This document shows, in pieces, positions 45,077-54,336 of a stretch of DNA of 64,000 nt; position 1 is the stretch's first letter, and each line of letters begins with the position of its first letter. The notes under the pieces were generated by a model. That model had not been told where the DNA came from and searched no databases. It was given only the letters and a program-made list of their open reading frames with translations. Location of the stretch: NCBI GenBank assembly GCA_016840825.1, contig JAEORN010000106.1, positions 6,559-70,558 on the forward strand, given 5' to 3'. This stretch comes from Candidatus Thorarchaeota archaeon. Lineage in GTDB: Archaea; Asgardarchaeota; Thorarchaeia; Thorarchaeales; Thorarchaeaceae. A program made the position numbers and the translations under genes.

Positions 45077-46162
45077 TCAAACTTGCTTCCTTAGGAAAAT
45101 TGCTACTCCAAGAACAACAATCACCGCTCCTATACCAATAGCCGCAATTATCATTAGATCGTTAGGAGGTTCTGATTCATCGATGATCGAGGACCCCATG
45201 GAGATCACTTCAACTGTGTCATCCGATAGTGTGATCTGTATGTCTATATGGTAGCTACCTTGTTCAAGATCTGAGAAACTTCCTGTATAATTTCCGTCCG
45301 CATCATCATCAGTGAGAGTAACACTGCGCTTTGGCATTTCATACTCATCTTCCGGATAGACATATGCTATCATACTTTCAATATCTGTTTCATTCAACAT
45401 ATTCAAACAATCTGATGGATCACTACTCGATACCTGTAGCTCATAGGTTGCGGAAGCGTTCCACACTTTCGGAGTCACTGTGAAGTAGTTAAGACAGGAT
45501 ATCCCTTTAGCTGCTTTTACAATTGCTGAACAAACCTCAAAAGTAGGTGCCGTTGTATATCCTCCTCTGTAAGGTCCTCCCCCTCCGCCACCCGTGACTA
45601 TACCATTATCAGTTACTACAAGTGCTGTGTACATGACCGTTGCGCCTTGATTTCCCATCTCTGTGTTTGTTTGTGCGTAAAAGGCGACTTTCGTATGATT
45701 TACAATGCTGGATCTACAAAGGACTCTATTACCTATGCATGTTGCCCCAACGATTAATCCCATTTCATGAGCCATTGAAGTCAGATTCAGAACTCGATTC
45801 GAGCTAACAAGTCCAGACCAATGTCCTCCTGCAGGAACGTAAAGGACATCGTATTGTGACAAGTCTGAGAAGTTGAAGTCTGATAGAAGAATATCGGCTG
45901 TTGCTGGACGAGGATCTCGATTCGGACAAGATGCAACCTCATAGCTCAATGAATTCGCCATAGTGGTCACATTTACACCCCACGCTTCAAACTGTTCTTT
46001 GACCTCCCAGTAGTCCCAACCAAAACCAGTCGCAATAATCATCAACACATCAATATCCTCGATGGTAACAATACACTGAGATGATGCTGCTTGTGGCACA
46101 CCAAACATTGAGAGGCACAGTAATACTGTGACTCCTATCACCAACACAGACGATGCTCTCAT
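45077..46162 (-). CDS. Secreted, membrane-anchored DJ-1/PfpI-domain protein
   Basis: About 361 residues: a signal peptide (MRASSVLVIGVTVLLCLSMF), a DJ-1/PfpI domain (VLMIIATGFGWDYWEVKEQF, DVLYVPAGGHWSGLV, LIVGATCIGNRVL with the nucleophile-elbow Cys), a beta-sandwich-like domain (about 230-325) and a C-terminal helix followed by RKQV. The catalytic domain would therefore lie outside the cell. Several N-x-S/T sites fit surface glycosylation. The TATA element at 46187-46196 is about 29 bp from ATG 46162, implying a leaderless transcript and this start rather than 46171. Confidence 0.82.
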   Translation of the reverse strand: MRASSVLVIGVTVLLCLSMFGVPQAASSQCIVTIEDIDVLMIIATGFGWDYWEVKEQFEAWGVNVTTMANSLSYEVASCPNRDPRPATADILLSDFNFSDLSQYDVLYVPAGGHWSGLVSSNRVLNLTSMAHEMGLIVGATCIGNRVLCRSSIVNHTKVAFYAQTNTEMGNQGATVMYTALVVTDNGIVTGGGGGGPYRGGYTTAPTFEVCSAIVKAAKGISCLNYFTVTPKVWNASATYELQVSSSDPSDCLNMLNETDIESMIAYVYPEDEYEMPKRSVTLTDDDADGNYTGSFSDLEQGSYHIDIQITLSDDTVEVISMGSSIIDESEPPNDLMIIAAIGIGAVIVVLGVAIFLRKQV

Positions 46163-46186
46163 AACTAGCATGGATAGCGAATCCAG

Positions 46187-46196
46187 AATATATAGC
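46187..46196 (-). promoter_or_regulatory. TATA box of leaderless DJ-1-like gene
   Basis: GCTATATATT on the minus strand is centred about 29 bp before ATG 46162. TAGCGAAT occurs twice (about 46174-46181 and 46193-46200), flanking and overlapping it, and could be a binding site. Confidence 0.45.
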
Positions 46197-46345
46197 GAAT
46201 GTTTCGCGCTGCGCCAATCGAAAATCGTGCGAAAGCACAGTAAAGAAGACTGAAAAGGGAACCTATTTGCTCAAGAGCTGGCCTTATCTGTAATAAAGAA
46301 ATCCAAAAAAACACATCAACGTCCTGTCTTAGTAGGTGAAGGTGA

Positions 46346-47947
46346 ATGATTCCGATTAAGGATGTGGCATCAAAGGCTGGAATTCCTGAGAAATATCTAG
46401 AGCTCTATGGAAACTATATGGCAAAAATCACTCTTGATATCAAAAAGGAACTCGGTGCTCGGAAGGGTAAATTGATCTTAGTTACAGCCACGAATCCAAC
46501 GCCAGCGGGTGAAGGAAAGACAACGAATTCTATTGGTCTTTCAATGGCTTTGAATGCACTTGGATACAATGCAGCCGTAACATTAAGACAACCATCACTA
46601 GGCCCTGTATTTGGAGTAAAGGGTGGTGCTGCTGGTGGAGGTAGCTCTCGCGTTGAGCCATTTGAGAAAATTAACCTTCTATTCACCTCGGATTTTCCTG
46701 CAGTTTCATCAGCACATAATCTGCTTTCTGCTATGATCGATAACTACATTCAGCAGGAGAAAGATCCCGAAATCGATGTTAGACGAGTCTATTGGCCAAG
46801 GACTGTCGACATGAATGATCGGGCTCTTCGAAAGGTCATTGTAGGTCTGGGCGGACGATTCGATGGATTTCCACGTGAGGACAACTATGTTATCACAGCA
46901 GCTTCTGAGGTCATGGCGATTCTTGCCCTTGCAAAGGACTATCGAGATCTTAAGAAACGTCTTGGCGATATTCTCATTGCAAGGACACATGATTTGAAGG
47001 AGATGTATGCACGTGATCTGAAAGCAGAGGGAGCCATGGCTGTACTTCTGAGAGATGCACTCAAGCCCAATCTTGTACAAACCTCTGAGGGAACACCTGC
47101 AATCATCCATGCCGGTCCATTTGCGAATATAGCTCATGGTACAAATTCAATAGTTGCCACAGATCTTGCTTTACGGGTCTTTGATTATGTGGTGATTGAA
47201 GCAGGTTTCGGTGCTGATTTAGGCGCTGAGAAATTCTTCAACATCGTCACTCGTATTGGTGAGTTCACCGTTGATGTCGTTGTAGTGGTGACCACTATTC
47301 GTGCATTGAAATATCATGGCTCTGATGACCTTGCTGCTGGTTTTCCGAATTTGGAAAAGCATATGGAGAATATCAACAACTTTGGTGTTCCTGCAGTTGT
47401 TGCACTAAATCGATTCCCAGATGATACAGATGAGGAAATTGAAACTCTCCGAGGGTTCTGTAAGAATCGCGGATGGCAATTGGAGGTTTCGGAGGTATTT
47501 GCTAAGGGTGGTGAAGGCGGTAAGAATCTCGCACAAGCAGTGATTGATACCATAAAGGACCATCCCACTCCCAAAATCAAGTACACCTACGACCTAAAAG
47601 AGAAGTTGGAAACCAAAGTGTGCAAAGTTGCCCAGAATATCTATGGGTCTCTCGATGTAGAGTATGGCTCTGGAGCTCTTGGAATCTTGCGTTCCTTCGA
47701 GAAGCGAGGATATGGCAAGCTCCCCGTATGCATTGCAAAGACACAGTTCAGTTTGTCTGATAATAAAGGTTTGAAAGGTCGTCCTGAAGGTGATAAGGCT
47801 GAAGTCATGGGCGCCTTTGTAAGCAATGGTGCTGGATTCGTTGTTATCCAAATGGGTGATATCAATCTCATGCCCGGACTTCCTGAGGTCCCGGCAGCAG
47901 AGGGAATGGATATTGATGATGATGGAAATATCAGTGGAGTTTTCTAA
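46346..47947 (+). CDS. fhs: Formate-tetrahydrofolate ligase
   Basis: Interconverts formate, THF and ATP with 10-formyl-THF, ADP and phosphate. The 533-residue protein has the P-loop-like TATNPTPAGEGKTTNSIGLS, TLRQPSLGPVFGVKGGAAGG, FTSDFPAVSSAHNLLSAMID and PGLPEVPAAEGMDIDDDG near the end, all canonical. It is slightly shorter than the usual 555 or so. FolD follows after 16 nt, and a formiminotransferase-cyclodeaminase lies 3.6 kb on. Run backwards, it would make ATP from formimino-group breakdown. A THF enzyme in an archaeon is notable, since many archaea use methanopterin instead. Confidence 0.95.
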   Translation: MIPIKDVASKAGIPEKYLELYGNYMAKITLDIKKELGARKGKLILVTATNPTPAGEGKTTNSIGLSMALNALGYNAAVTLRQPSLGPVFGVKGGAAGGGSSRVEPFEKINLLFTSDFPAVSSAHNLLSAMIDNYIQQEKDPEIDVRRVYWPRTVDMNDRALRKVIVGLGGRFDGFPREDNYVITAASEVMAILALAKDYRDLKKRLGDILIARTHDLKEMYARDLKAEGAMAVLLRDALKPNLVQTSEGTPAIIHAGPFANIAHGTNSIVATDLALRVFDYVVIEAGFGADLGAEKFFNIVTRIGEFTVDVVVVVTTIRALKYHGSDDLAAGFPNLEKHMENINNFGVPAVVALNRFPDDTDEEIETLRGFCKNRGWQLEVSEVFAKGGEGGKNLAQAVIDTIKDHPTPKIKYTYDLKEKLETKVCKVAQNIYGSLDVEYGSGALGILRSFEKRGYGKLPVCIAKTQFSLSDNKGLKGRPEGDKAEVMGAFVSNGAGFVVIQMGDINLMPGLPEVPAAEGMDIDDDGNISGVF

Positions 47948-47963
47948 GAAGTAGGTGTATATG

Positions 47964-48845
47964 ATGAGTGATGATGAATCAAAACCGGTTCTAGAGGACC
48001 ATGTTATCATGGGAAAGCGATTATCCGCTCAGATTAGAAAGGAGGTTCAAGGTGAAGTAGAGACTTTGATAGCGAAATACAACCTCCCCCCAAAATTAGT
48101 CACGATTATCGTCGGTGATGACCCTGGCTCTGAGATGTATGTTCGCATGAAGCGTAAGGCATGCGAGAAAGCAGGTATACTATCTGATCACTATGACCTC
48201 GCTGAGAGTACGACTCAGGATGAGCTATTAGCTCTATTGGACAAATTGAACAAGGATAGGACGGTGCATGGAATCTTGGTTCAATTGCCTCTTCCTAAGC
48301 ATATTGATGAGAAGACCATCATTGGTGCACTCAATCCACTGAAGGATGTTGACGGTTTCTCTCCAATGAACGTCTATCGTCTTTTCTACGGTGGAGAGAA
48401 GCTGAGTGCAGCAACACCACATGGAATTGTGACGATGCTTGATTCCATAGGAATGAATGATCTATCTGGGAAGCATGCTGTCATTATTAATCGATCAAAC
48501 ATTGTCGGGAAACCACTCATCATGTTACTTCTTAATAGGAATGCGACGGTGACGGTCTGTCATTCCCGTACAGCAGACCTTCCTTCTTGGACGAGGATGG
48601 CTGATGTTTTAGTTACTGCTATAGGACGTAGAACTTCAGAAGAAGACCCCTTCTACATTACCGCAGATATGGTTAAGGAAGGTGCTGTGGTCATTGACGT
48701 GTCAACACCTAATGGAGATGTTGATTTTGAGGCAGTCAAGTCGAAGGTCAAGGGAATAACTCCTGTTCCTGGTGGAGTTGGACCAATGACGATTACAATG
48801 CTTCTAAGAAACGTAATTGATGCATACACATCTCAGATATCCTAG
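47964..48845 (+). CDS. folD: Methylene-THF dehydrogenase/methenyl-THF cyclohydrolase
   Basis: Bifunctional FolD of about 293 residues. SEMYVRMKRKACEKAGI carries the catalytic Lys (YxxxKxKAC), ILVQLPLPKHIDEKTI, DVDGFSPMNVYRL, NRSNIVGKPLIMLLLN and CHSRT are family blocks, and GVGPMTITMLLRN ends it. It connects methylene-, methenyl- and 10-formyl-THF, between the cyclodeaminase and formate-THF ligase reactions. AGGTG (47953-47957) is 6 nt before ATG 47964. Immediately downstream of fhs, so one operon. Confidence 0.94.
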   Translation: MSDDESKPVLEDHVIMGKRLSAQIRKEVQGEVETLIAKYNLPPKLVTIIVGDDPGSEMYVRMKRKACEKAGILSDHYDLAESTTQDELLALLDKLNKDRTVHGILVQLPLPKHIDEKTIIGALNPLKDVDGFSPMNVYRLFYGGEKLSAATPHGIVTMLDSIGMNDLSGKHAVIINRSNIVGKPLIMLLLNRNATVTVCHSRTADLPSWTRMADVLVTAIGRRTSEEDPFYITADMVKEGAVVIDVSTPNGDVDFEAVKSKVKGITPVPGGVGPMTITMLLRNVIDAYTSQIS

Positions 48846-48931
48846 GTGCAGCCACCTATCATGATTTATTAGAAAGTAACCCCATCTCCTATAGTTGGCT
48901 AATGTCCTTAGCTAGTAATGGGGTGCTGCTA

Positions 48932-49987
48932 ATGAAGGATTATGAAATCCATCCATTTGATGTATCGAAAGCATCAAGGGATGAATGGTCTAGATTTCAT
49001 CGCTTTCGTAGAATGAGAAATGCTGAGGTCTTTCCAGGAGATTCCGTGGAGGAGGACTCAACATATGAAGAATGGGCTGTTTTCATGCATACCGATAATG
49101 TAGTTACTTCCTACTATGCGATGTCGAAGAAGCAACCTGATGAAATTGTTGGATGGCTCCAAATGTCCTTTGCAAAAGAAACAAGTCCTTCGTACAAGGG
49201 GAATGAGTACTCTCTAAACGTTAGAAGTCTTGGAGTGCTAAAAGACCACCGAAGAAATGGAATAGGGACAGGTTTTCTAAAGATTGTCCATGATTTTGCT
49301 GTTGAGAATCACAAACGGACTATAATTGGTTACACAATCGAACCTGAGGGTAGAACGGTTGGACAGTTGATAGGTGGAAAGGAAGCACTCGATATGCGTG
49401 TGTATCGTCTCAATATGGATTCAGTGGATTGGAACATGATTAGTAAGTGGATTTCTGACGGACGCAAAAGGTCTCCTGATGCAACTCTAGAATTCTACGA
49501 GAAGATTCCTGAAGAAATTCTAGGAGCATATTGCAGGAAATATACCGAGTTCTATAACCAAATGCCCTTAGAGGATCTAGATGTCGGAGCAATTGTGCTT
49601 ACTCCTGAGAGTCGGAAACAACATGAGGAGTCCTATGCAAAGACTGGTGAGATTTGGCTGACAGGAATAATTCGAGAGAAGAATGGTGATATTTCTGGTC
49701 TTACAGATATCGTCTATGATCCAAGTGAGACCACTATTGTGAAACAAGCGCTTACGGGTATCGATCCAAGCTATCGTGGCTCCGGGAAAGGCAAGTGGAT
49801 TAAAGCTGCAATGCTGGAGAGAATTCGTGAAGAATTCCCTGATGTACGGATAATATCTTCAACTATAGCAAATACAAATGATGCAATGCTATCGATAAAC
49901 GAGCGTATGGGTTTCACACCTCACCGAGAAGTATACTATATTCAAATTGAAACAGAGAATCTTGGACTGTACCTTCAGGGGCGATAG
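48932..49987 (+). CDS. Tandem-GNAT acetyltransferase-like protein
   Basis: About 351 residues with two GNAT domains. The first has VRSLGVLKDHRRNGIGTGFL (acetyl-CoA loop), the second ALTGIDPSYRGSGKGKWIKA and SINERMGFTPHRE. The second loop reads RGSGKG, a good Q/RxxGxG/A match. The N-terminus EWSRFHRFRRMRNAEVFPGD may form a substrate lid. GGGGTG before ATG 48932 supports that start over 48902. It lies between folD and the 4-hydroxybutyryl-CoA dehydratase. Acceptor unknown. Confidence 0.83.
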   Translation: MKDYEIHPFDVSKASRDEWSRFHRFRRMRNAEVFPGDSVEEDSTYEEWAVFMHTDNVVTSYYAMSKKQPDEIVGWLQMSFAKETSPSYKGNEYSLNVRSLGVLKDHRRNGIGTGFLKIVHDFAVENHKRTIIGYTIEPEGRTVGQLIGGKEALDMRVYRLNMDSVDWNMISKWISDGRKRSPDATLEFYEKIPEEILGAYCRKYTEFYNQMPLEDLDVGAIVLTPESRKQHEESYAKTGEIWLTGIIREKNGDISGLTDIVYDPSETTIVKQALTGIDPSYRGSGKGKWIKAAMLERIREEFPDVRIISSTIANTNDAMLSINERMGFTPHREVYYIQIETENLGLYLQGR

Positions 49988-50066
49988 GCAATAATTAGTG
50001 CAATAACAATCGCAAAGAAAAACCACTTTAGGTTTCTATCTTCTTTCTCTTTGGAGACGATTACAT

Positions 50067-51530
50067 ATGACCATAATGACTGGATCTCAATATATCGAGA
50101 GTCTGAGGAAACGTGGACCATTGACAATATACTTACTTGGTGAGAAGATTGAGAATCCCGTTGATCACCCAATAATTCGTGCTTCCATTAATTCCGTTGC
50201 GCTTACCTACGATTTAGCAAATGTTCCTGAGTATCAAGAATTGATGACAACAAAATCTATGATTACAGGAAATAGAATCAACCGTTTCTGTCATCTTCAT
50301 CAAAGTACTGATGATTTGCAAGATAAAGTGAAGATGCAGAGAATTCTGGGCCAGAAGAGCGGAACCTGTTTTCAACGCTGTGTTGGAATGGACGCTTTGA
50401 ACGCTGTGTATCTCACAACATTCGAGATTGACGAGAAATTCGGGACTGATTATAATAAACGATTCGTGGAGTATGTGAAACAAGCTGAGGATAATGATTG
50501 GGTAATTGATGGATGCATGACCGACCCCAAAGGTGATAGAGGAAAACGTCCATCAGAACAGAAAGACCCGGATGTCTATGTTCGTGTCGTGGAGCGCAGA
50601 GAGGATGGAGTGGTTATCAGAGGAGCGAAAGCACATCAAACAGGTGCAGTTAACTCACATGAACATTTGATTATGCCAACTCTTGCAATGAGGAATGAGG
50701 ATAAGGACTTCACCATATGTTGTGCTGTGCCAGCGGATGCACCTGGAATAACGTATTACTATGGAAGGCAATCTTGTGATCTTCGTCGACTAGATGAGAG
50801 TGCTGGAGGTGATATTGATTGCGGAAATCCCGTCTATGGCGGACAGGAGTGTCTTGTAGTATTTGATGATGTCTTTGTGCCAACTGAACGGGTCTTCATG
50901 AACGGTGAAACAGACTTCTGTAGTCGTCTCGTTGATACCTTTGCTGCATATCATCGTCAGAGCTATGGTGGTTGCAAGGTTGGAGTTGGCGATGTCTTAA
51001 TAGGTGCAGCCGCGAGCATCGCAGAATACAATGGTGTTGAAAGCGCATCCCATATCAAGGACAAGATCACAGAGATGACTCATCTAAATGAAACTCTATA
51101 TTCCTGTGGAATTGCGTGTTCAGCTGCAGGTGAGAAAACTCCAGCTGGCAACTACCTGGTAGATATCCTTCTTGCTAATATCTGCAAGCAGAATGTCACT
51201 CGATTTCCGTATGAGATAGCTCGACTTCTTCAGGACATTGCAGGAGGTCTCTTTGTCACATGTCCAAGTGCCAAAGAAATGGAGAATCCAGCAACTCGCC
51301 AGATTATTGAGAAGTATCTCGCAGGAGCCTCTGGAGTAGAAACTGAAGATAGGATAAAGATGCTCCGTCTGATTGAGAACCTCACTCTGGGCAGAGCTGC
51401 GGTTGGTTACCTAACAGAATCTATGCACGGAGCAGGGTCTCCACAGGCTCAAAGAATCATGATTAACCGGATGTCCAACATAGAGGCGAAGAAAAAACTC
51501 GCAAAGGATTTGGCACAAATCGAGAACTGA
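50067..51530 (+). CDS. abfD: 4-Hydroxybutyryl-CoA dehydratase/vinylacetyl-CoA isomerase
   Basis: FAD and [4Fe-4S] enzyme converting 4-hydroxybutyryl-CoA to crotonyl-CoA. The 487-residue protein keeps all four cluster ligands known from the clostridial enzyme (Cys99, Cys103, His292, Cys299): Cys101 and Cys105 in GTCFQRCVG, and His296 and Cys303 in HRQSYGGCK, with identical spacing within each pair. The Lys after the last Cys and a His in GAKAHQTGA are also kept. Without these residues it would be an HpaB-type hydroxylase, so the call is specific. It may serve glutamate/GABA or succinate-semialdehyde fermentation, or run in an autotrophic cycle; the other cycle enzymes are not here. Confidence 0.92.
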   Translation: MTIMTGSQYIESLRKRGPLTIYLLGEKIENPVDHPIIRASINSVALTYDLANVPEYQELMTTKSMITGNRINRFCHLHQSTDDLQDKVKMQRILGQKSGTCFQRCVGMDALNAVYLTTFEIDEKFGTDYNKRFVEYVKQAEDNDWVIDGCMTDPKGDRGKRPSEQKDPDVYVRVVERREDGVVIRGAKAHQTGAVNSHEHLIMPTLAMRNEDKDFTICCAVPADAPGITYYYGRQSCDLRRLDESAGGDIDCGNPVYGGQECLVVFDDVFVPTERVFMNGETDFCSRLVDTFAAYHRQSYGGCKVGVGDVLIGAAASIAEYNGVESASHIKDKITEMTHLNETLYSCGIACSAAGEKTPAGNYLVDILLANICKQNVTRFPYEIARLLQDIAGGLFVTCPSAKEMENPATRQIIEKYLAGASGVETEDRIKMLRLIENLTLGRAAVGYLTESMHGAGSPQAQRIMINRMSNIEAKKKLAKDLAQIEN

Positions 51531-51564
51531 GAGCGGTAATGACCCATCCCAAACGCTTTTCAAT

Positions 51565-53160
51565 ATGGAACGTTCCGAGCGCACCTTGGTGGGTCTATTG
51601 AAGATCATTGAGTGTGTACCCAATTTCTCAGAAGGTCGTGACAAGAAGGTCATAGAAGCGTTATCTGATGCTATCAAGAGTGTTGAAGGTGTAAGGCTTC
51701 TCGATGTAGAGTTTGATCCTGATCACAATCGATCTGTCTTCACCTTTATTGGTGAACCCCAAAAGGTCAAAGAAGCTGCATTGAAGGCGGCAGAGCTTGC
51801 TGTAGAAAAGATTGACCTGACAAAGCACAGCGGTCAGCACCCCCGCATGGGAGCAGTAGATGTCGTCCCATTCATCCCACTCCACGGGACAACCATTGGG
51901 GAGTGTATTGAGATATCAAAGGAATTCGCTGAGGAGTTCTCCAAGAAATGCAATATTCCAGTGTATCTCTATTCAAAGGCTGCGACACGTCCTGAGAGGA
52001 TCGAACTCCCTAACATAAGAGAAGGCGAGTTCGAAGGACTTAGAGACCTTATTGGTAAGGACCCCGCGAAGGACCCTGATTATGGCCCGAACAAGATTCA
52101 TCCAACAGCCGGTGCAACTGCGACAGGCGCTCGCAATTTCCTCATCGCGATTAACTTCAATCTTAGCACAGACAATGTTAAGGTCGCTCAAGTGTGCGCC
52201 GATGCTGTTAGAGGTACGACAGGTGGATTCGTAAATGTCCAAGGAATTGGACTTGAATTGCCTGACAAGAAATGCGCTCAAGTTTCATGTAACTTGACAC
52301 ATCCGAAACGAACCAAGATTCATCAGGTATTAGAAGTGGTGCGCAACGAAGCTCGTCGCTTTGGGGCAACCGTTGTCGAGACGGAGATTGTTGGGATGGT
52401 ACCACTCTTCGCACTTATTGATGCCCTCAAGTACTATCTCCAGCCTGAGAAGCTCGAAGAGAGCATGATTTTAGATCTATACTACTTGGGAGGTTCTGAG
52501 GATCCTACAAAGAAGACTTTCACCGAGATGTCTGTGATAGAGTTTGGCGATGAGATTCGCAGGGCACGTGCAACTCCTGGAGGTGGAAGTGTCGCTGCAG
52601 CTATTGGCTCCTATGGTGCAGGATTAGTGTGTATGGTGACGGGTCTCTCACTCTCTGGTAGAAGATTTGCTGCAATCAAAGACGAGATGATCGAACACCG
52701 TCATGCTGCAGAGAACGACCGAGGCGTGCTAATGGGATTAGTAGAAACTGATTCAGCTGCGTTCGATGACGTAATGGCATTGTTCAAGCTCCCAGAGGAA
52801 ACTGATGCGGAGAAGAAAAAGAAAGCGGAGGCAATTGAGGAAGCCACCATAAAAGCGGCATCCATCCCATTGGAAACGATGCGTCACTCCTACAGCGCGA
52901 TGACTCACGCAAAAGTCGCTGCAGAGAAAGGAAATGCCAATGCAATTACCGATGCTGGAGTAGCAGCTCACGCACTGATGGCAGCCATTGAAGGTGCTGC
53001 ATTGAATGTGCGAATCAATCTTGGAAACATCAAGTCAAAGGACTTTGTTGAGAGGACTGCTGCAGAAGTTGAGAAGATCATCTCACAAGGCAGAAAGTTG
53101 AAGGAAGAGATTCTTGAAATCGTTGAGGCTCGAATGAAAGAACTTGCTGAAGGCGCGTAG
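51565..53160 (+). CDS. ftcd: Fused glutamate formiminotransferase / formimino-THF cyclodeaminase
   Basis: Bifunctional protein of 520-531 residues. The N-terminal transferase has KIIECVPNFSEGRDKKVIE, HNRSVFTFIGEP, and KHSGQHPRMGAVDVVPFIPL (catalytic His); its second half has IHPTAGATATGARNFLIAIN. The cyclodeaminase begins about residue 335 with ARATPGGGSVAAAIGSYGAG and continues to the helical bundle. It moves formimino from formiminoglutamate to THF and releases ammonia, giving methenyl-THF for FolD. The fusion matches the animal enzyme layout. ATG 51565 is given; TTG 51598 with GGTGGG upstream would start right at the family N-terminus. Confidence 0.93.
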   Translation: MERSERTLVGLLKIIECVPNFSEGRDKKVIEALSDAIKSVEGVRLLDVEFDPDHNRSVFTFIGEPQKVKEAALKAAELAVEKIDLTKHSGQHPRMGAVDVVPFIPLHGTTIGECIEISKEFAEEFSKKCNIPVYLYSKAATRPERIELPNIREGEFEGLRDLIGKDPAKDPDYGPNKIHPTAGATATGARNFLIAINFNLSTDNVKVAQVCADAVRGTTGGFVNVQGIGLELPDKKCAQVSCNLTHPKRTKIHQVLEVVRNEARRFGATVVETEIVGMVPLFALIDALKYYLQPEKLEESMILDLYYLGGSEDPTKKTFTEMSVIEFGDEIRRARATPGGGSVAAAIGSYGAGLVCMVTGLSLSGRRFAAIKDEMIEHRHAAENDRGVLMGLVETDSAAFDDVMALFKLPEETDAEKKKKAEAIEEATIKAASIPLETMRHSYSAMTHAKVAAEKGNANAITDAGVAAHALMAAIEGAALNVRINLGNIKSKDFVERTAAEVEKIISQGRKLKEEILEIVEARMKELAEGA

Positions 53161-53161
53161 A

Positions 53162-54250
53162 TCACTCACGTAGAACGGTCAGGGAAGCTCCCTGGCTAAT
53201 CTCCACCTTGTGTGGAATTCCTCCAGCAGACTGTATTGCTTCTGCAACCTCATCCTCACTACCCGGAGCGTAGGCGAGCATCGTACCGCCCCCTCCGCTG
53301 CCATTGACCTTACATCCTAGCGCTCCAGCTTTTAGAGACGCATCAATCATCATGTCTATCTTGGGAGTCGATCGAGCGAAATTATATCGAAGTAAGGCGT
53401 GATGCTCATTCATCAATTCTCCTAACTTCTGTTCATCTGGGTGCTTCATCTTCAACAACTCGAATGCCTTTGCAGTCAAGTCGCGATTCCTCAAGGATGC
53501 TTCTGCCATCATGACTCCCTTATTTGGTCTCGATCGCTGTAATCCGTAGACTCGTTGAACTTCTGTTGTCCTAGGATCGAATTCCGGTAGTTTTCCTCTA
53601 ATCTCCTTATACCCTGCTTCGACAGTCTTTCTGATTTGCTTAAGATCCCCCACTGTATCTTGCTTCTTCTGCTGGGAGTCCCCAATGACCAGACCTCTTA
53701 GTTCAGCTGGTAATCTGGTGACTTTCTGATCAGAGCCCATAGAAACATGAACGACACCTCCAAATGATGAGGCATAATGGTCCATCATCCCACCACTCTC
53801 ACCAAAACGTTCGACTTCAGCTTCGTATGCTAAGCGAACAATATCCACTGGTCTAAGTTCAGCTCCTCCGATATGGGTCGCAAGAATGATTGAGGCGACG
53901 GACAGGGCAGAAGATGAAGAGAGTCCTCCAGCAATGGGTATGTTTCCGGTGACACTCACGTCCCACCCACAAGATGGTATCATATCTTGATCGAGGGCAA
54001 CATTGAATGCACTCCGAACATAGTCTCTTTCATTTCTATATGCTAGCAGTGTATCAATCGGGAATTCGTCTATCGCTCCTAGATCTTTGTAGTTGATGAT
54101 GACAAGATCATCATCCCTGGGCTGTGCGACAATCTCGATTCCCAGATTGATAGCGGCAGGTATGACATCCAATCCCAAATAATCGCTATGCTCTCCGAAT
54201 AGGCATACTCTTCCCGGTGCATTCACTCGAAAGGGTCTGGTTGTTGTCAT
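53162..54250 (-). CDS. Galactokinase-like GHMP kinase
   Basis: A 362-residue GHMP-family small-molecule kinase. APGRVCLFGEHSDYLG is the galactokinase-type signature, IPIAGGLSSSSALSVASI the ATP loop, ESGGMMDHYASSFGGVVHV the middle, and VNGSGGGGTMLAYAP motif 3. The GEHSDY N-terminus favours a sugar over mevalonate or homoserine. GGGTAG precedes ATG 54250, so an upstream TTG/ATG (54271) is less likely. It is the last gene of an operon with a GNAT protein and lipoate ligase, and converges on ftcd with a 1-nt gap. Confidence 0.82.
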   Translation of the reverse strand: MTTTRPFRVNAPGRVCLFGEHSDYLGLDVIPAAINLGIEIVAQPRDDDLVIINYKDLGAIDEFPIDTLLAYRNERDYVRSAFNVALDQDMIPSCGWDVSVTGNIPIAGGLSSSSALSVASIILATHIGGAELRPVDIVRLAYEAEVERFGESGGMMDHYASSFGGVVHVSMGSDQKVTRLPAELRGLVIGDSQQKKQDTVGDLKQIRKTVEAGYKEIRGKLPEFDPRTTEVQRVYGLQRSRPNKGVMMAEASLRNRDLTAKAFELLKMKHPDEQKLGELMNEHHALLRYNFARSTPKIDMMIDASLKAGALGCKVNGSGGGGTMLAYAPGSEDEVAEAIQSAGGIPHKVEISQGASLTVLRE

Positions 54251-54336
54251 GATATCTACCCAGCGTTTCAAGAATGATTCCCATACAATGAAACGAGATG
54301 AAAAACGTTTGCTGGAATGAGTCCTTTTGTACTACT

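Noticed and set aside
50067..51530. 4-Hydroxyphenylacetate 3-monooxygenase (HpaB)
   Set aside because: Same superfamily, but the four iron-sulfur ligands specific to 4-hydroxybutyryl-CoA dehydratase are all present.
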